Shown here: in pieces, positions 43,594-53,253 of the stretch
How positions within the stretch are numbered: the first letter of the stretch is position 1
How the letters are laid out: every line of letters begins with the position of its first letter
Origin: Pedobacter ginsengisoli
GTDB lineage: Bacteria; Bacteroidota; Bacteroidia; Sphingobacteriales; Sphingobacteriaceae
Reading direction: 5' to 3'
Assembly (NCBI RefSeq): GCF_002736205.1
Contig: NZ_CP024091.1
Location: 2,911,555 to 2,975,554 of the forward strand
DNA: 64,000 nt
Notes under the pieces: generated by a model
Databases searched by the model: none
Told to the model about the DNA's origin: nothing
What the model saw: only the letters and a program-made list of their open reading frames with translations
Translations under genes and position numbers: made by a program

Positions 43594-44709
43594 TTATAGT
43601 TTAAAGCCCAGGACATATTCAGCTATTTGTAGCTCTATTCCGCTTCCGTTATTTTCTGTAATGTTCAACCGATAATGCTTATAGGCTTTGGTATTTTCAA
43701 ACCGGTAAACTTTCTGCAGAAAAAACTCAGGAAAATTCTGATTGCTTTGTTGATCTAGCATTTCCCAATTCAGCATATCCTGTGACCCTTGAAGGTTCCA
43801 GGCTTTTGGATTCCTCCCGGGATTATCATTTGCTGAACTCAATGCGTATGCATTACATATGCGAGGAACTGAAAATTCAATATTTGACCAAAAAGGTTTT
43901 GTCTGTAAGGCAGTAGGGTTAAAGAATTTCGTGGTTACCGATCCATCCACCATAAAATAAGATTTTTCTGGGTAGGGTTTATCCGGTGCTTCCGCTGAAA
44001 CAGTTTGCTTACCCCCATACATTTGAATGTAATTTTTAGGAGGAAAAGTTAAGGTGAAACGCTTTACAAAATCTTGAAACCCTGCAATATGATCTTGACT
44101 GATGGTATGCACAACACCATTTGTGGTCAGAATATTCGAAGAACTTGTGCTTGTGGTTGCCCAATTGCGTTGGAACTGACTCCATTTGGTATCGCTGTAG
44201 TTAATGGTTTTAGGCCCCCCATTCTGAAAACCAGAAGTAGCGGCAGTCGTTAGTCTCGCATTCATTTGGTATCCATACCTTACCCCACTTAAAAGCAATC
44301 CATCTTGATTCTGCATAGAATCAGTTGGATATTTACCACGCATAATGTATTGTGTAATAATGGTATCCAACTGGATATAATCCATGTTGGATAAATTTAA
44401 TGGAGACTTCCCCGCGATTTTCCGGGTATTATTTAGATTATTAACCGCCAAACGAAAACTATTATTAGTAACGGCAAATACAGTGATACTACTATCATTG
44501 AGTGTTTGCTTTAGGCCCAAACGATCAATAACCAAAACCATCGAGTCAAATATGCCTTTCTTGCTTTTCAGGTAATCATAAGTATTTACCGGAACCGTCT
44601 GACTCAATGCCTCGTGATCGTAAAATCCAGCATCTCTTTGGCAGGCAATGATGCTGATTGCAGTCAATCCAATCAGGAAAAGTTGCTTTCTAAAATGATT
44701 AATTCCCAT
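43594..44709 (-). CDS. Fasciclin lipoprotein with C-terminal discoidin-like domain (first set)
   Basis: 371 residues from 44709, where TAATG joins the SusD stop and this start; the ATG at 44718 would add three codons. Lipobox SIIAC. Fasciclin domain at about 35-215 (RLGLKQTLNDSSITVFAVTN, GVVHTIS), then about 150 residues that look like an F5/8 type C sandwich (NLQGSQDMLNWEMLDQQ, YKHYRLNITENNGSGIELQI). The latter may bind carbohydrate. Confidence 0.85.
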   Translation of the reverse strand: MGINHFRKQLFLIGLTAISIIACQRDAGFYDHEALSQTVPVNTYDYLKSKKGIFDSMVLVIDRLGLKQTLNDSSITVFAVTNNSFRLAVNNLNNTRKIAGKSPLNLSNMDYIQLDTIITQYIMRGKYPTDSMQNQDGLLLSGVRYGYQMNARLTTAATSGFQNGGPKTINYSDTKWSQFQRNWATTSTSSSNILTTNGVVHTISQDHIAGFQDFVKRFTLTFPPKNYIQMYGGKQTVSAEAPDKPYPEKSYFMVDGSVTTKFFNPTALQTKPFWSNIEFSVPRICNAYALSSANDNPGRNPKAWNLQGSQDMLNWEMLDQQSNQNFPEFFLQKVYRFENTKAYKHYRLNITENNGSGIELQIAEYVLGFKL

Positions 44710-46268
44710 TATTTCCAATATTGATTTTGAGTTAATAATTTATTTTGTTGAAGTAGTTCTTCGGACACAGGCCAGTATATACCTCCTGTTTTGATCAGTT
44801 CAGTAAAGACACTATTATTTTGCCTGATCTTATTGTAGCGTACCTGATCAAACCAGTAATGTCCCTCGCCTATCAGTTCCCTTTTTCGTTCCTTAAAAAT
44901 GGCATCAATCACCAGTCCGTTGGTTACTTCACTATAATTAGGGAGCCCTCTACTTGACCTGATGGTATTTAAATCGTTTATGGCGCCTTGTCGATCACCT
45001 AATACGGAACTGGCCTCGGCACGCAGCAGGTAGATATCCTCTAGTCGTGTAAAAAGCGCGATGCTAGAAAAGAAGCTGAATTTAGCATCGGTAGTTGAGG
45101 TGGAGGCAGAGCCTGCCATAATCACCTTGATCTTACTAAAGATCGGATACCTGCCATCGAAATTGTAAAAGTAACGGTCGGTTGTTGGCCGGCCAAGCGT
45201 ATCCAGGCCGAAACGTGTATCCTTCTTTTCATTAAAAGTGTTAAGAATTGAATCCTTCGACATATAGATATCAGGGATTGCTTTATTTACGAATGGAAAG
45301 GCCAGTGTAAGTTCTTCTATGTGGCCCGACATTCCACCCTCTCCATGTTCATAAACAGAATTAAAACCCAATAAATGGCCCTGTCTTTTAGATGAAAAAA
45401 ATCCGTTGGAGCTGGTTAAGCTGTTCACATCAGTAAGGGTAATTTCGGCACTACCAATCTCATTAATTACTTTAGTTGCATTACTGGCCACCTTGATGTA
45501 ATCGCCTTGCCAGGCAGCAATATGTGCTAAAACTGCATAAGCAGAGATGCGTCGAACCAATGAGCCTGTCCATCGGCCATGGTTTTCACCATAATAAAGC
45601 CCCGGTTGTTTGGGATCATTTTCGCCATATTTATTTGGCAATACATTCACTACTCCCAGTATTTCTTTCTCTGCCCAGGCTAATACCTCAGCACCGCTAT
45701 TTTGTGCTCTGTTTTCGAAACTGCCATCGTGTGATGAAATGATAAGTGGTACATTTCCCCATATGCGCACCATATAGAAATAGGCAAAAGCTCTGAGAAC
45801 GCGCGCCTGAGCAATATCAATTTCCATATTACTAGCCGTGTAGCGTAAGTCGGCCTTTTTTACATCGCGCACCCTTTCCAGGAAGATATTGGCTGCATTA
45901 ATTACCGCATACCATCTGCGCCAGTTGGAAAGCTGGTCTAATGTTTTATACGAGGCAGTAAGACGATTATCAATAACTGCCTTGAGGTCTTGTCTGGTGG
46001 GACTAACGAATTGCTTTCCTCTAACGTCGCCATAAATCCAGTGGGCATTATTCTCGACCATCGCGGCACGTGTTAATCCATAAATGCCTAATAATGCGGC
46101 CCGGGTATCCTCCAGTTTATTCCACATATTGACCTCAGCAACTGCTCTGGTAGATTTAACATCTACGACCTTCTTGCAGCTGCCCATCAGCATTAAAATG
46201 ATAGCCACACCTATTGCAAGCGCACTTTTAACAGGATTATAGTTCTTATGATTTAAATTTCTTTTCAT
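44709..46268 (-). CDS. SusD/RagB-family lipoprotein (first set)
   Basis: 519 residues, lipobox LMGSC. It has QARVLRAFAYFYMVRIWGNV near residue 150 and RLEDIYLLRAEASSVLGDRQ, TIRSSRGLP and KERKRELIGEGHYWFDQVR at the C-terminus, the SusD signature. Its partner SusC at 46271 is frameshifted, which puts its function in doubt. Confidence 0.95.
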   Translation of the reverse strand: MKRNLNHKNYNPVKSALAIGVAIILMLMGSCKKVVDVKSTRAVAEVNMWNKLEDTRAALLGIYGLTRAAMVENNAHWIYGDVRGKQFVSPTRQDLKAVIDNRLTASYKTLDQLSNWRRWYAVINAANIFLERVRDVKKADLRYTASNMEIDIAQARVLRAFAYFYMVRIWGNVPLIISSHDGSFENRAQNSGAEVLAWAEKEILGVVNVLPNKYGENDPKQPGLYYGENHGRWTGSLVRRISAYAVLAHIAAWQGDYIKVASNATKVINEIGSAEITLTDVNSLTSSNGFFSSKRQGHLLGFNSVYEHGEGGMSGHIEELTLAFPFVNKAIPDIYMSKDSILNTFNEKKDTRFGLDTLGRPTTDRYFYNFDGRYPIFSKIKVIMAGSASTSTTDAKFSFFSSIALFTRLEDIYLLRAEASSVLGDRQGAINDLNTIRSSRGLPNYSEVTNGLVIDAIFKERKRELIGEGHYWFDQVRYNKIRQNNSVFTELIKTGGIYWPVSEELLQQNKLLTQNQYWK

Positions 46269-46270
46269 GA

Positions 46271-49173
46271 TTATAAGTTCATTTTTAATCCAAGGGTATA
46301 AGTTCTGGGAATAGGTAATCCATATCCGGTATCATAACCGGTGTAGGGAACCAGTTCTGGATCCCGTCCCTTATATCCAGTTATGGTAAAAAGATTAGTC
46401 GCCATAGCATATACATAAAGGCTTTTGATTTTTCCTTTGCCCAGTGCAGATGTGAGATCATAGCCTAATGAAAGTGTCCGCATTTTAACAAAGGATGCAT
46501 TTTCAAGAAACAAGTTTTGATCAATTCGATACGGAATCACGCTGCTCCAAGGGTTGTAAAGCGGATAATCATTTCTGTCCCCCTTCTTTTCCCAAAATGT
46601 GATCTCTTTTACTGACTCTAAAGTTTGCTCTCCGTCCCGATTGATAAAATCCAGAGTGTTGGCCATCTGTTGATTCATCAAACTGCGCCCCAGGTTGAAG
46701 TAGAGATTCATATTCAATGACCACTTTCCGTATTTGAAATCATTATTAAGACCACCAACCACTACAGGTTGATTATGACCATATAGTGTCTTATCAGTAT
46801 TATTTATCTTGTTGTCTCCATTCTGATCTTTCCATTTAGGATCTCCCGCCTGCATTGTGGTTCCTGTATATTGCATAGGCACACCATTTACAGATGGTAT
46901 TTCGGTAACAGAATTATACACACCTTCATTAGTAAGCAACCAATACCTATCTACAGACTCACCAACCCTTAAAAGACTATTGCCAATTATGATTTCATTT
47001 AGTCCACCTGGAAGCGCCAGCAATTTATTGGCATTGTAACTGATGTTAAGGGAAGGTGTCCACGAAAACCCACCACTACCAGATTGAAAAGCGGCATAAC
47101 TTAATAATAGTTCTGCGCCTTTATTATTCACCGACATGCCTGGTTCAATGGATGTTTTATACCCATATTCAGCATGAGCCGGTATTCCCAATAACTGTTT
47201 TTTATCTGTTTTGGTGTATAAGTCTAAACTACCCTGCAATCGATTGTTATTTATACCGAAATCAATTCCAAAATTCAACTGATCAGTGTAAGCCCAGGGT
47301 ATGCCATAACCTACCCAGCCAAAATTGTAAGGACGTGCAAGTGTTGCAAAGCCATTAAAGCCCGGTATAGTTACATTCCCAGTATATCCGATGTCTGCTG
47401 TGTACTGAGGACCTTGTCCAAAATTATCATAAGTGTTTAGTTTACCTAAACGACCAGCGCTCAGCCTCAAGCTTAATGATGAAACATTTTCCGACGCTGA
47501 TAACAAATCGTTTTTGATGTTCCAACCTGCTGATAACACGGGCGAAAAGAACCATCTGCTGGTAGGCTGGGCATTTGAAGAAGCATCTCCCCTTAACAGT
47601 AGCGAAACGCTGTATTTATCACTAAAATCATACGACGTTTTACCATAAACTGAAAACAGGTTATGGCGTGTTTTATCTAAAAACTTAAATAATAGATTGG
47701 CGGGAAAAGACGTTGGGTTGAGGTTATTATCAATAAGATTTAGCTTGATAAAATCATTTACCCCTCTATAAGCATAAGCATAGTTGTATTTTGAAAGATC
47801 CCATTGGATGGCTTGTCCTCCTACTATTTGCAAATGGTCTGATCCAAAATGCTTGTTATAGGAGATCACATTTTCAAAAATAAGTCTTTGATTATAGCCA
47901 AAATAATTTGAGGCATAACTATTTCCTTCCATCAATGGCCTTGCATAAAAGATATCCCTTGTACCCTCGTTATAGTCGACGGATATTCCGGAAGAGATTT
48001 TTACATTTTTAAAATTAACAGATATCTTACCGTATCCATCCAGAAGCGTATTGATGTTATCATCATACCCTTTACCAAATTGGGCAAGGTATTGCTGGTA
48101 TACCTCCTTGTTAGGCGAAAGTGGCATTGCCAATGAGGGAAGATAATTTGTTTGCGCAAATCGATCTCTTAAGCTTCGGTTTCTATCGCGCTGCAAACGA
48201 TTAGCATTAACCATTAATGAAACATTAAGCCACTTCATGGGTTTCATGTTTACATTAAACATCACATTATATCGATTCAGACTAGTAGAATCGGCGACTC
48301 CCTGATTCCGCATATTACCTCCGGAAAACCTAAAATTAGCCCACTCGTTTCCACCGGAAAGATCTGCGGTGATGTTATGAACCAGCGCATTCCGATAATA
48401 ATCATCTACCCAATTGGATGGGCCATTGTATAAGTTACTCGATGAATCACTCAGGTACTGAGGATAAATATCTTCATCCGAATATCTTCCATTTGAAGTA
48501 AATCTGTCATAAAACTGCTTTCTGAATGCATTTTCATAGCCTGAGTTTAAAGTAGTGACCTTTGGACTTGGGGCAAAACCTAAATAACTGTTAAAGCTAA
48601 CTTGTCTAACAGGGCCCGCTTTTTTAGATGTTAAAACGATGGCACCGTTAGCGGCATTAGGTCCGTAAATGGCTACAGCAGAAAGATCGCGCAGTACTTT
48701 GATTTCAGCAATATTGTTCATATCAATATTGCTGAGCAGATTTGTTGCCGTACCTATACGGTTGTAATTGTTTAACTGGATATCGTAAGCAAAAGGATGT
48801 TCTCCGATAAGCGGTATTCCATCCAGTACAACAAGCGGCTGTTGTTTCATCACATCAGCCGGAGATAACAAAGGGCAGAAATCCCTCTGATAAACATATT
48901 CTGAACAGTTCCAGGCTCCCCGCTAGGTTCCTGAATATTAATCCCTGGTGCCTGCCCCTTAAGATACTGCTGCAGTGAAACAGCAGGGATCTTGGAGAGT
49001 TTGGATGGGGATACAGTTGTGCCTGTTTGCGCTATAACTTTTTTCCTCGCACTATTCTTTGAGGTATCAGTTACAGATTCCTTCAAGGGACTTCTATCCG
49101 GATTTTGCGCATACACATGAGAAAAACTAGCGCATAGCGATACACATAACAATAGTTGTAATTTAATATACAT
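46271..49173 (-). pseudogene. SusC-type receptor (first set), frameshifted near the N-terminus
   Basis: The frame from 49173 encodes a signal peptide and the start of the plug (LQQYLKGQAPGINIQEPSGE, NMFIRGISAL), then goes out of frame at about 48865-48871. The rest, from LSPADVMKQQPLVVLDGIPL to the C-terminal GLKMNL at 46271, is in another frame. One base lost or two gained near CCCTTTGTTATCTCC explains it. Joined length is about 960 residues. No carboxypeptidase-regulatory-like domain is present. Either a phase-variation or decay event, or a sequencing error. Confidence 0.85.
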
Positions 49174-49354
49174 AGTATTGAATTAATAGAATTAGTCTGT
49201 TGAATTTTGATGAATACTTAGCTGACTTTGGAAGTCCCTATCTCTAGACTTGAGAATGAGTGTAAAAATTTGTTCATGGTTTGTTTGTTTTTTGGTTTGT
49301 TTTTTGGTTTGTTTTTTTTTGGTTTGGCCGGTTGGTTTATATGAGTTTTAACTC

Positions 49355-49572
49355 TTGCACTTTCTTATGGATTAAGAGATGCATACATACAAATTGCAGC
49401 AGTCAAGCTCAAGATTTTTCATGCAGATGCCATTGAAAATCTTGCATACTATCTTGCTGACGAACCACCGCTTTCGTCGACACCTGTATCAGCACAGGAA
49501 ATTGTTGTTATTGTCCGCAATAGCGAACAAGGCAATAATGAGCGTATCTTTTATCAATTGTTAAAGGGTTAA
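49355..49572 (+). pseudogene. Unknown gene fragment, copy A
   Basis: The plus frame reads TLALSYGLRDAYIQIAAVKL then KIFHADAIENLAYYLADEPP to a stop at 49572. Most differences from copy B up to the EPP segment are synonymous, which points to real coding in this frame before duplication. A stop lies just upstream, so only the C-terminal 70 or so codons remain. No family was recognised. Confidence 0.4.
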
Positions 49573-49773
49573 ATGTTTTACTAAAACTAAGATAACCCTT
49601 TAAAACTAGCTAGAGAACCAAGAACTTAGCGATTAAGGAAATGGCATACACGAGTCAGAATTCAGATGTTCTCCTCTTGAATATTTGTCCTTCATTTTTG
49701 TTCTTTACTTATTTATTTAATGAATTCACTAAAGTTTTCAAGTAATTTTTCAGATCATGGTAATTACGAATTA

Positions 49774-50103
49774 TCATATTTCAAAATTTGCAGAAATTAA
49801 GGAAAGAAGTTCTGAAATAGTAGTTGTAAATGGAATACGTTGACTACTTGCTAATTCTATAAACTTATTTTTTTTATCAATTATTTTAATAAAATCTTTA
49901 TTTATCAAATACGATTGATTTACCCGAATAAATAATAAAGGGTTTAATTCCTGAGAGATTTTTTTCAAGGATTTGCAAACCACTAGTTCTTCGCCATTAT
50001 TTAGAAAGATACTTGTATAACAATTATCAGATTTACAGTAAAGAATATCTGAACAAGAAACTAACCTGAGTGATTCTTGAGAAGAAACCATTAATTTTTT
50101 CAT
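49774..50103 (-). CDS. Standalone LytTR DNA-binding protein, copy A
   Basis: 109 residues from 50103 (MKKLMVSSQESLRLVSCSDI); the longer frame to 50154 adds residues absent in copy B. The protein is a LytTR domain alone (YCKSDNCYTSIFLNNGEELV, FIRVNQSYLINKDFIKIIDK) with no receiver. LytTR domains bind direct repeats at promoters. It is transcribed toward the SusCD operon, so control of that operon is a fair guess. It differs from copy B at about 12 of 109 residues. Confidence 0.88.
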   Translation of the reverse strand: MKKLMVSSQESLRLVSCSDILYCKSDNCYTSIFLNNGEELVVCKSLKKISQELNPLLFIRVNQSYLINKDFIKIIDKKNKFIELASSQRIPFTTTISELLSLISANFEI

Positions 50104-50227
50104 GAGATGCTGATTGATTATATAGGAGATAATTTGACTATTATATTGACGCACATTGATCTATAGCAGCATGAACCTACTCCGAATTTTTAGCAACAAG
50201 GTGCATAAATATTGGATGGGCTGATGT

Positions 50228-50440
50228 CTACGGCGCTATGGTGCGATACATTTTTCTTATCGCAAGCCGACGACTTCCCCTGTCTTCATTGTTAACCAGT
50301 AACTCACTAGTCCTTAACGAGCTCAATATTTCACCTGCATGAAGCTCAATACCAGGTGCCTTGTCAGGATAAATTTCAAACAGCACAGGGGCTGTAAACG
50401 ATAATGTACTTGCGAGGTATAAGTAGAATCCGGCTTCCAA
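50228..50440 (-). pseudogene. Fragment of a glycan-degrading enzyme
   Basis: A 70-codon minus-strand frame, PVLFEIYPDKAPGIELHAGE then LLVNNEDRGSRRLAIRKMYR and TIAP, reads like an internal piece of a large Bacteroidota glycosidase, in my recollection the kind annotated as alpha-galactosidase-like. It lacks start and end contexts. It lies between the two LytTR cassettes, so sequence from an enzyme gene was trapped during the duplication. Confidence 0.4.
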
Positions 50441-50641
50441 TATGTGGTTTGGTCACTATTGCCATAATTCACTACACACCAATTTTACTTCTTCGTGGAA
50501 TGACCTTAACAATTGTCTTCCTATACTTAAGTTGGTGTAATCTATACAAGCCAGATTTGGTGCAATTTTGATAAACACTTAGCTGACTTTGGAAGTCTCT
50601 ATGTCTGGACTTGAGAATGAGTGTAAAAATTTATTCATAGT

Positions 50642-50908
50642 TTGTTTTTTGGTTTGTTTTTTTTTGCCGCTTGGCTTCTATTACTTTTAACTCTTGCACT
50701 TTTCTTATGGATTAGGAGATGCATACAGATTGTAGCAGTCAAGCTCAAGATTTTCCATGCAGATGCCATTGAAAATCTTGCATACTATCTTGCTGATGAA
50801 CCACCGCTTTGGTCGACTCCCGTGTCAGCACAGAAAACTGTGCTTTCTGTCCACGATAGGGAACAAGGCAATAATGAGCGTATTTTTTATCAATTGTTAA
50901 AGGGTTAA
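50642..50908 (+). pseudogene. Unknown gene fragment, copy B
   Basis: An 88-codon frame, with a hydrophobic start produced by the T-rich tract and then CIQIVAVKLKIFHADAIENL through EQGNNERIFYQLLKG. The segment shared with copy A is well preserved. A 4-nt loss relative to copy A changes the frame just before CIQ, so the hydrophobic N-terminus is probably an accident. Function unknown. Confidence 0.35.
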
Positions 50909-51108
50909 GTGTTTTACTAAAACTAAGATAGCCCTTTAAAATCAGCTAGAGAACCATGTACTTAAAGATTAAGGAAATGGTACATTTGGGTAAGAATTTA
51001 GAGGTTCTTTTCTTGAATATTTCCCTTCATTTTTGTTCATTGCTTATTTATTTAATGAATTCACTAAAGTTTTCAAGCAATTTTTCGGATCCTGGTAATT
51101 ACGCATTA

Positions 51109-51438
51109 TCATATTTCAAAATTTGCAAAAATTAAGGAAAGAAGTTCTGCTATAGTTTTTGTAAATGGAATACGTTGACTACTTACTAATTCTATAAACT
51201 TATTTCTTTTATCAATTATTTTAATAAAATCTTTATTTATCAAATACGATTGATTTACCCGAATAAATAATAAAGAATCTAATTCCTGAGAGATTTTCTT
51301 CAAGGATTTGCAAACCACTAATTCTTCGCCATTATCCAGAAAGATACTGGTATAACAATTATCAGATTTGCAGAAAATAATATCCGAACAAGAGACTAGC
51401 CTGAGTGATTCTTGAGAAGAAATCATTAATTTTTTCAT
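51109..51438 (-). CDS. Standalone LytTR DNA-binding protein, copy B
   Basis: 109 residues, MKKLMISSQESLRLVSCSDI to the same LSLIFANFEI end. A LytTR domain alone, full length, no frameshift. Both copies remain open, which suggests that they are used or recently made. It follows the GH29 gene (51548) in the same direction with a 109-bp gap. Confidence 0.88.
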   Translation of the reverse strand: MKKLMISSQESLRLVSCSDIIFCKSDNCYTSIFLDNGEELVVCKSLKKISQELDSLLFIRVNQSYLINKDFIKIIDKRNKFIELVSSQRIPFTKTIAELLSLIFANFEI

Positions 51439-51547
51439 GAGATACTTATTGATTATATGAGAGATGAATTGATTGTTAAATTGGCGATATCAGATAGCAG
51501 GCATTTTGGGAATTTACAATGTAAACTCCCTTTTTATACCTGTACTG

Positions 51548-53173
51548 TTACAATATTCCTTTTACTTCAAAAACAGCTGCATATTTCGAAGGACGATTCG
51601 CAGGAACCTTAAATGTCAGCTTTTCATCCGTTTGCTTAAAAGCTACTTTTTTGCCATCCATCATTTTTATCGACCTGATCTTATTAGGCGACTGGTTTGA
51701 TTTTAAACCTAATGTTGGAAGGCTAATCTCACCTTCAGTTGGATTCAATACAAAAACATACAAAATATTGCCTTTAGTTGTAAATCTGACTTCATCATTT
51801 CCATAAAGCGGACTTTTAACTGTACGTTGATTAAATTGCTCAGATTCGTTTTGCTTTTTCAGCGCTTCCAGATCGGCATTGGCAATATTACTGGCACGTT
51901 TTAAAATCGAATTCAAATTATCTCCATATACCTTCCAGGGTTTACTTGCATAAATTGCTGCACTGTTTTTATTTACCCAGGCGCCCACTTCATCAAGAAT
52001 TGCCTTTTCATCAGTAGAAAGGCTTCCATTGGGTAATAGTTCTACATTGAGCAATAAATTCCCATTTTTACTGTTCACATCTGCCATCATTTCAATAATC
52101 GTGCGGGCGTTATGAACCATTTCTCTGTCCTTTTTATAGAGCCATCCGCTACTGGTCGTAATGATACCTTGCCAAGGTTTTGGGTTAATATCATTCGAAG
52201 TTCCACACTCAATATCTTTTACGATAGCATCATCATCAGCAATTTTACCTGCAACAACCGCCATGATTTTACCATTTTTCTTCAGGCTGTTTTCAAATAA
52301 AGTGCGACTAACTTCTTTTCCAGGAGCGCCATAAGGGAAACCGTAGCCGTCATACCAAATCATATCCACATCATATTTGGTCACCAATTCCTTGTGACGC
52401 AATACCCATGTTTTTTTCATCTCAGCAATCCATTCAGGAGTCCTTTTGGCAGGTGGTAATCCATACAAATCGGCTGGATCAAGCCCCTCCCACCACAAAC
52501 CTTTCCCGTCTTCTTTAGTCAAATTTCCATCATAAGGAACGCCTTTCAACGGACCAGAAATATCTGAACCAAAAGCCGGAAGCCACCAACTCAAATAACG
52601 GTCATCGTGTGAACTTACTGCAAAAGGCATCTTATATTTTCGTGCCGCTTGTCTAAAATCGCCTACGATATCCCGTTTAGGACCAACATTTACGGAATTC
52701 CATTTTTGATAGGTAGAATTGAAATCATCAAAATGATCATGATGAACGGCCAACACCATAAAATATTTAGCCCCCATTTCTTTAAAATATTTCATCAACG
52801 CATTGGGGTCTAATTTTTCAGCCTTCCAGGATTGAAGCACTTCCTTATAACCGAATTTGGACGGATGCCCGTATTGTTTGAGTTGATTGGCATAGGCATC
52901 TTTACCGAAAGTCTGACCTCCAACATCCTGCATATACATGTGACGGGCATACCAGCCTCCTCCATTGTCGGCCTGAGACTGTCCTCCCCAATGTAACCAA
53001 ATTCCAAAACGAGCTTCGGTGTACCATGCAGGAAACTCATAACCTTGTTTCAACTCTTCCCAGTTTTTTTCTTTTTCCTGAGCATATGAAGAAACCGAGC
53101 ATAAAATTACCAAACTCAAATACAAAGCATATTTGAATTTTGCAGAAGAAAAAAGCCAATGTCTATTTTTCAT
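51548..53173 (-). CDS. Alpha-L-fucosidase, GH29
   Basis: 541 residues, signal peptide ending SSYAQ. GH29 features: WYTEARFGIWLHWGGQS at the start of the barrel, FMVLAVHHDHFDDFNS, and the nucleophile Asp in VDMIWYDGYGFPYG (around residue 270). C-terminal beta domain from about 400. The enzyme removes terminal alpha-L-fucose from glycans. Last gene of the enzyme operon, 80 bp after the GH101-like gene with a small hairpin between. Confidence 0.93.
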   Translation of the reverse strand: MKNRHWLFSSAKFKYALYLSLVILCSVSSYAQEKEKNWEELKQGYEFPAWYTEARFGIWLHWGGQSQADNGGGWYARHMYMQDVGGQTFGKDAYANQLKQYGHPSKFGYKEVLQSWKAEKLDPNALMKYFKEMGAKYFMVLAVHHDHFDDFNSTYQKWNSVNVGPKRDIVGDFRQAARKYKMPFAVSSHDDRYLSWWLPAFGSDISGPLKGVPYDGNLTKEDGKGLWWEGLDPADLYGLPPAKRTPEWIAEMKKTWVLRHKELVTKYDVDMIWYDGYGFPYGAPGKEVSRTLFENSLKKNGKIMAVVAGKIADDDAIVKDIECGTSNDINPKPWQGIITTSSGWLYKKDREMVHNARTIIEMMADVNSKNGNLLLNVELLPNGSLSTDEKAILDEVGAWVNKNSAAIYASKPWKVYGDNLNSILKRASNIANADLEALKKQNESEQFNQRTVKSPLYGNDEVRFTTKGNILYVFVLNPTEGEISLPTLGLKSNQSPNKIRSIKMMDGKKVAFKQTDEKLTFKVPANRPSKYAAVFEVKGIL

Positions 53174-53221
53174 TTTCTAATTAATTTGTTTAGGGTATTA
53201 ATTCAATTTTTAGAACAAGGC

Positions 53222-53237
53222 CCCGAAACAATTCGGG
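53222..53237 (-). other. Small hairpin between two enzyme genes
   Basis: CCCGAA at 53222-53227 pairs with TTCGGG at 53232-53237. No T run follows, so it may be an RNA stability or processing element rather than a terminator. Confidence 0.35.
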
Positions 53238-53253
53238 ACCCGGAGAGCAATAT

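Larger units (their letters stand above)
49204..50145. repeat. LytTR cassette, tandem copy A
   Basis: About 940 bp repeated at 50563-51470 with roughly 90% identity by eye. Each copy carries a GTTTGTTTTTT-rich tract, a conserved plus-strand gene end (unknown) and a minus-strand LytTR gene with its 3' flank. Copy A directly precedes the frameshifted SusC. Confidence 0.8.
50563..51470. repeat. LytTR cassette, tandem copy B
   Basis: Second copy of 49204-50145. It starts with the AGCTGACTTTGGAAGTC block, has a shorter GTTTGTTTTTT tract, and ends just past the LytTR start region. Small indels, for instance 4 nt near 50720, separate the copies. Confidence 0.8.

Noticed and set aside
49266..49330. 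GTTTGTTTTTT-rich tract as a possible CRISPR or phase-variable repeat
   Set aside because: Simple irregular T/G-rich sequence without spacers or fixed unit; similar tracts are common in leaders of SusC genes.
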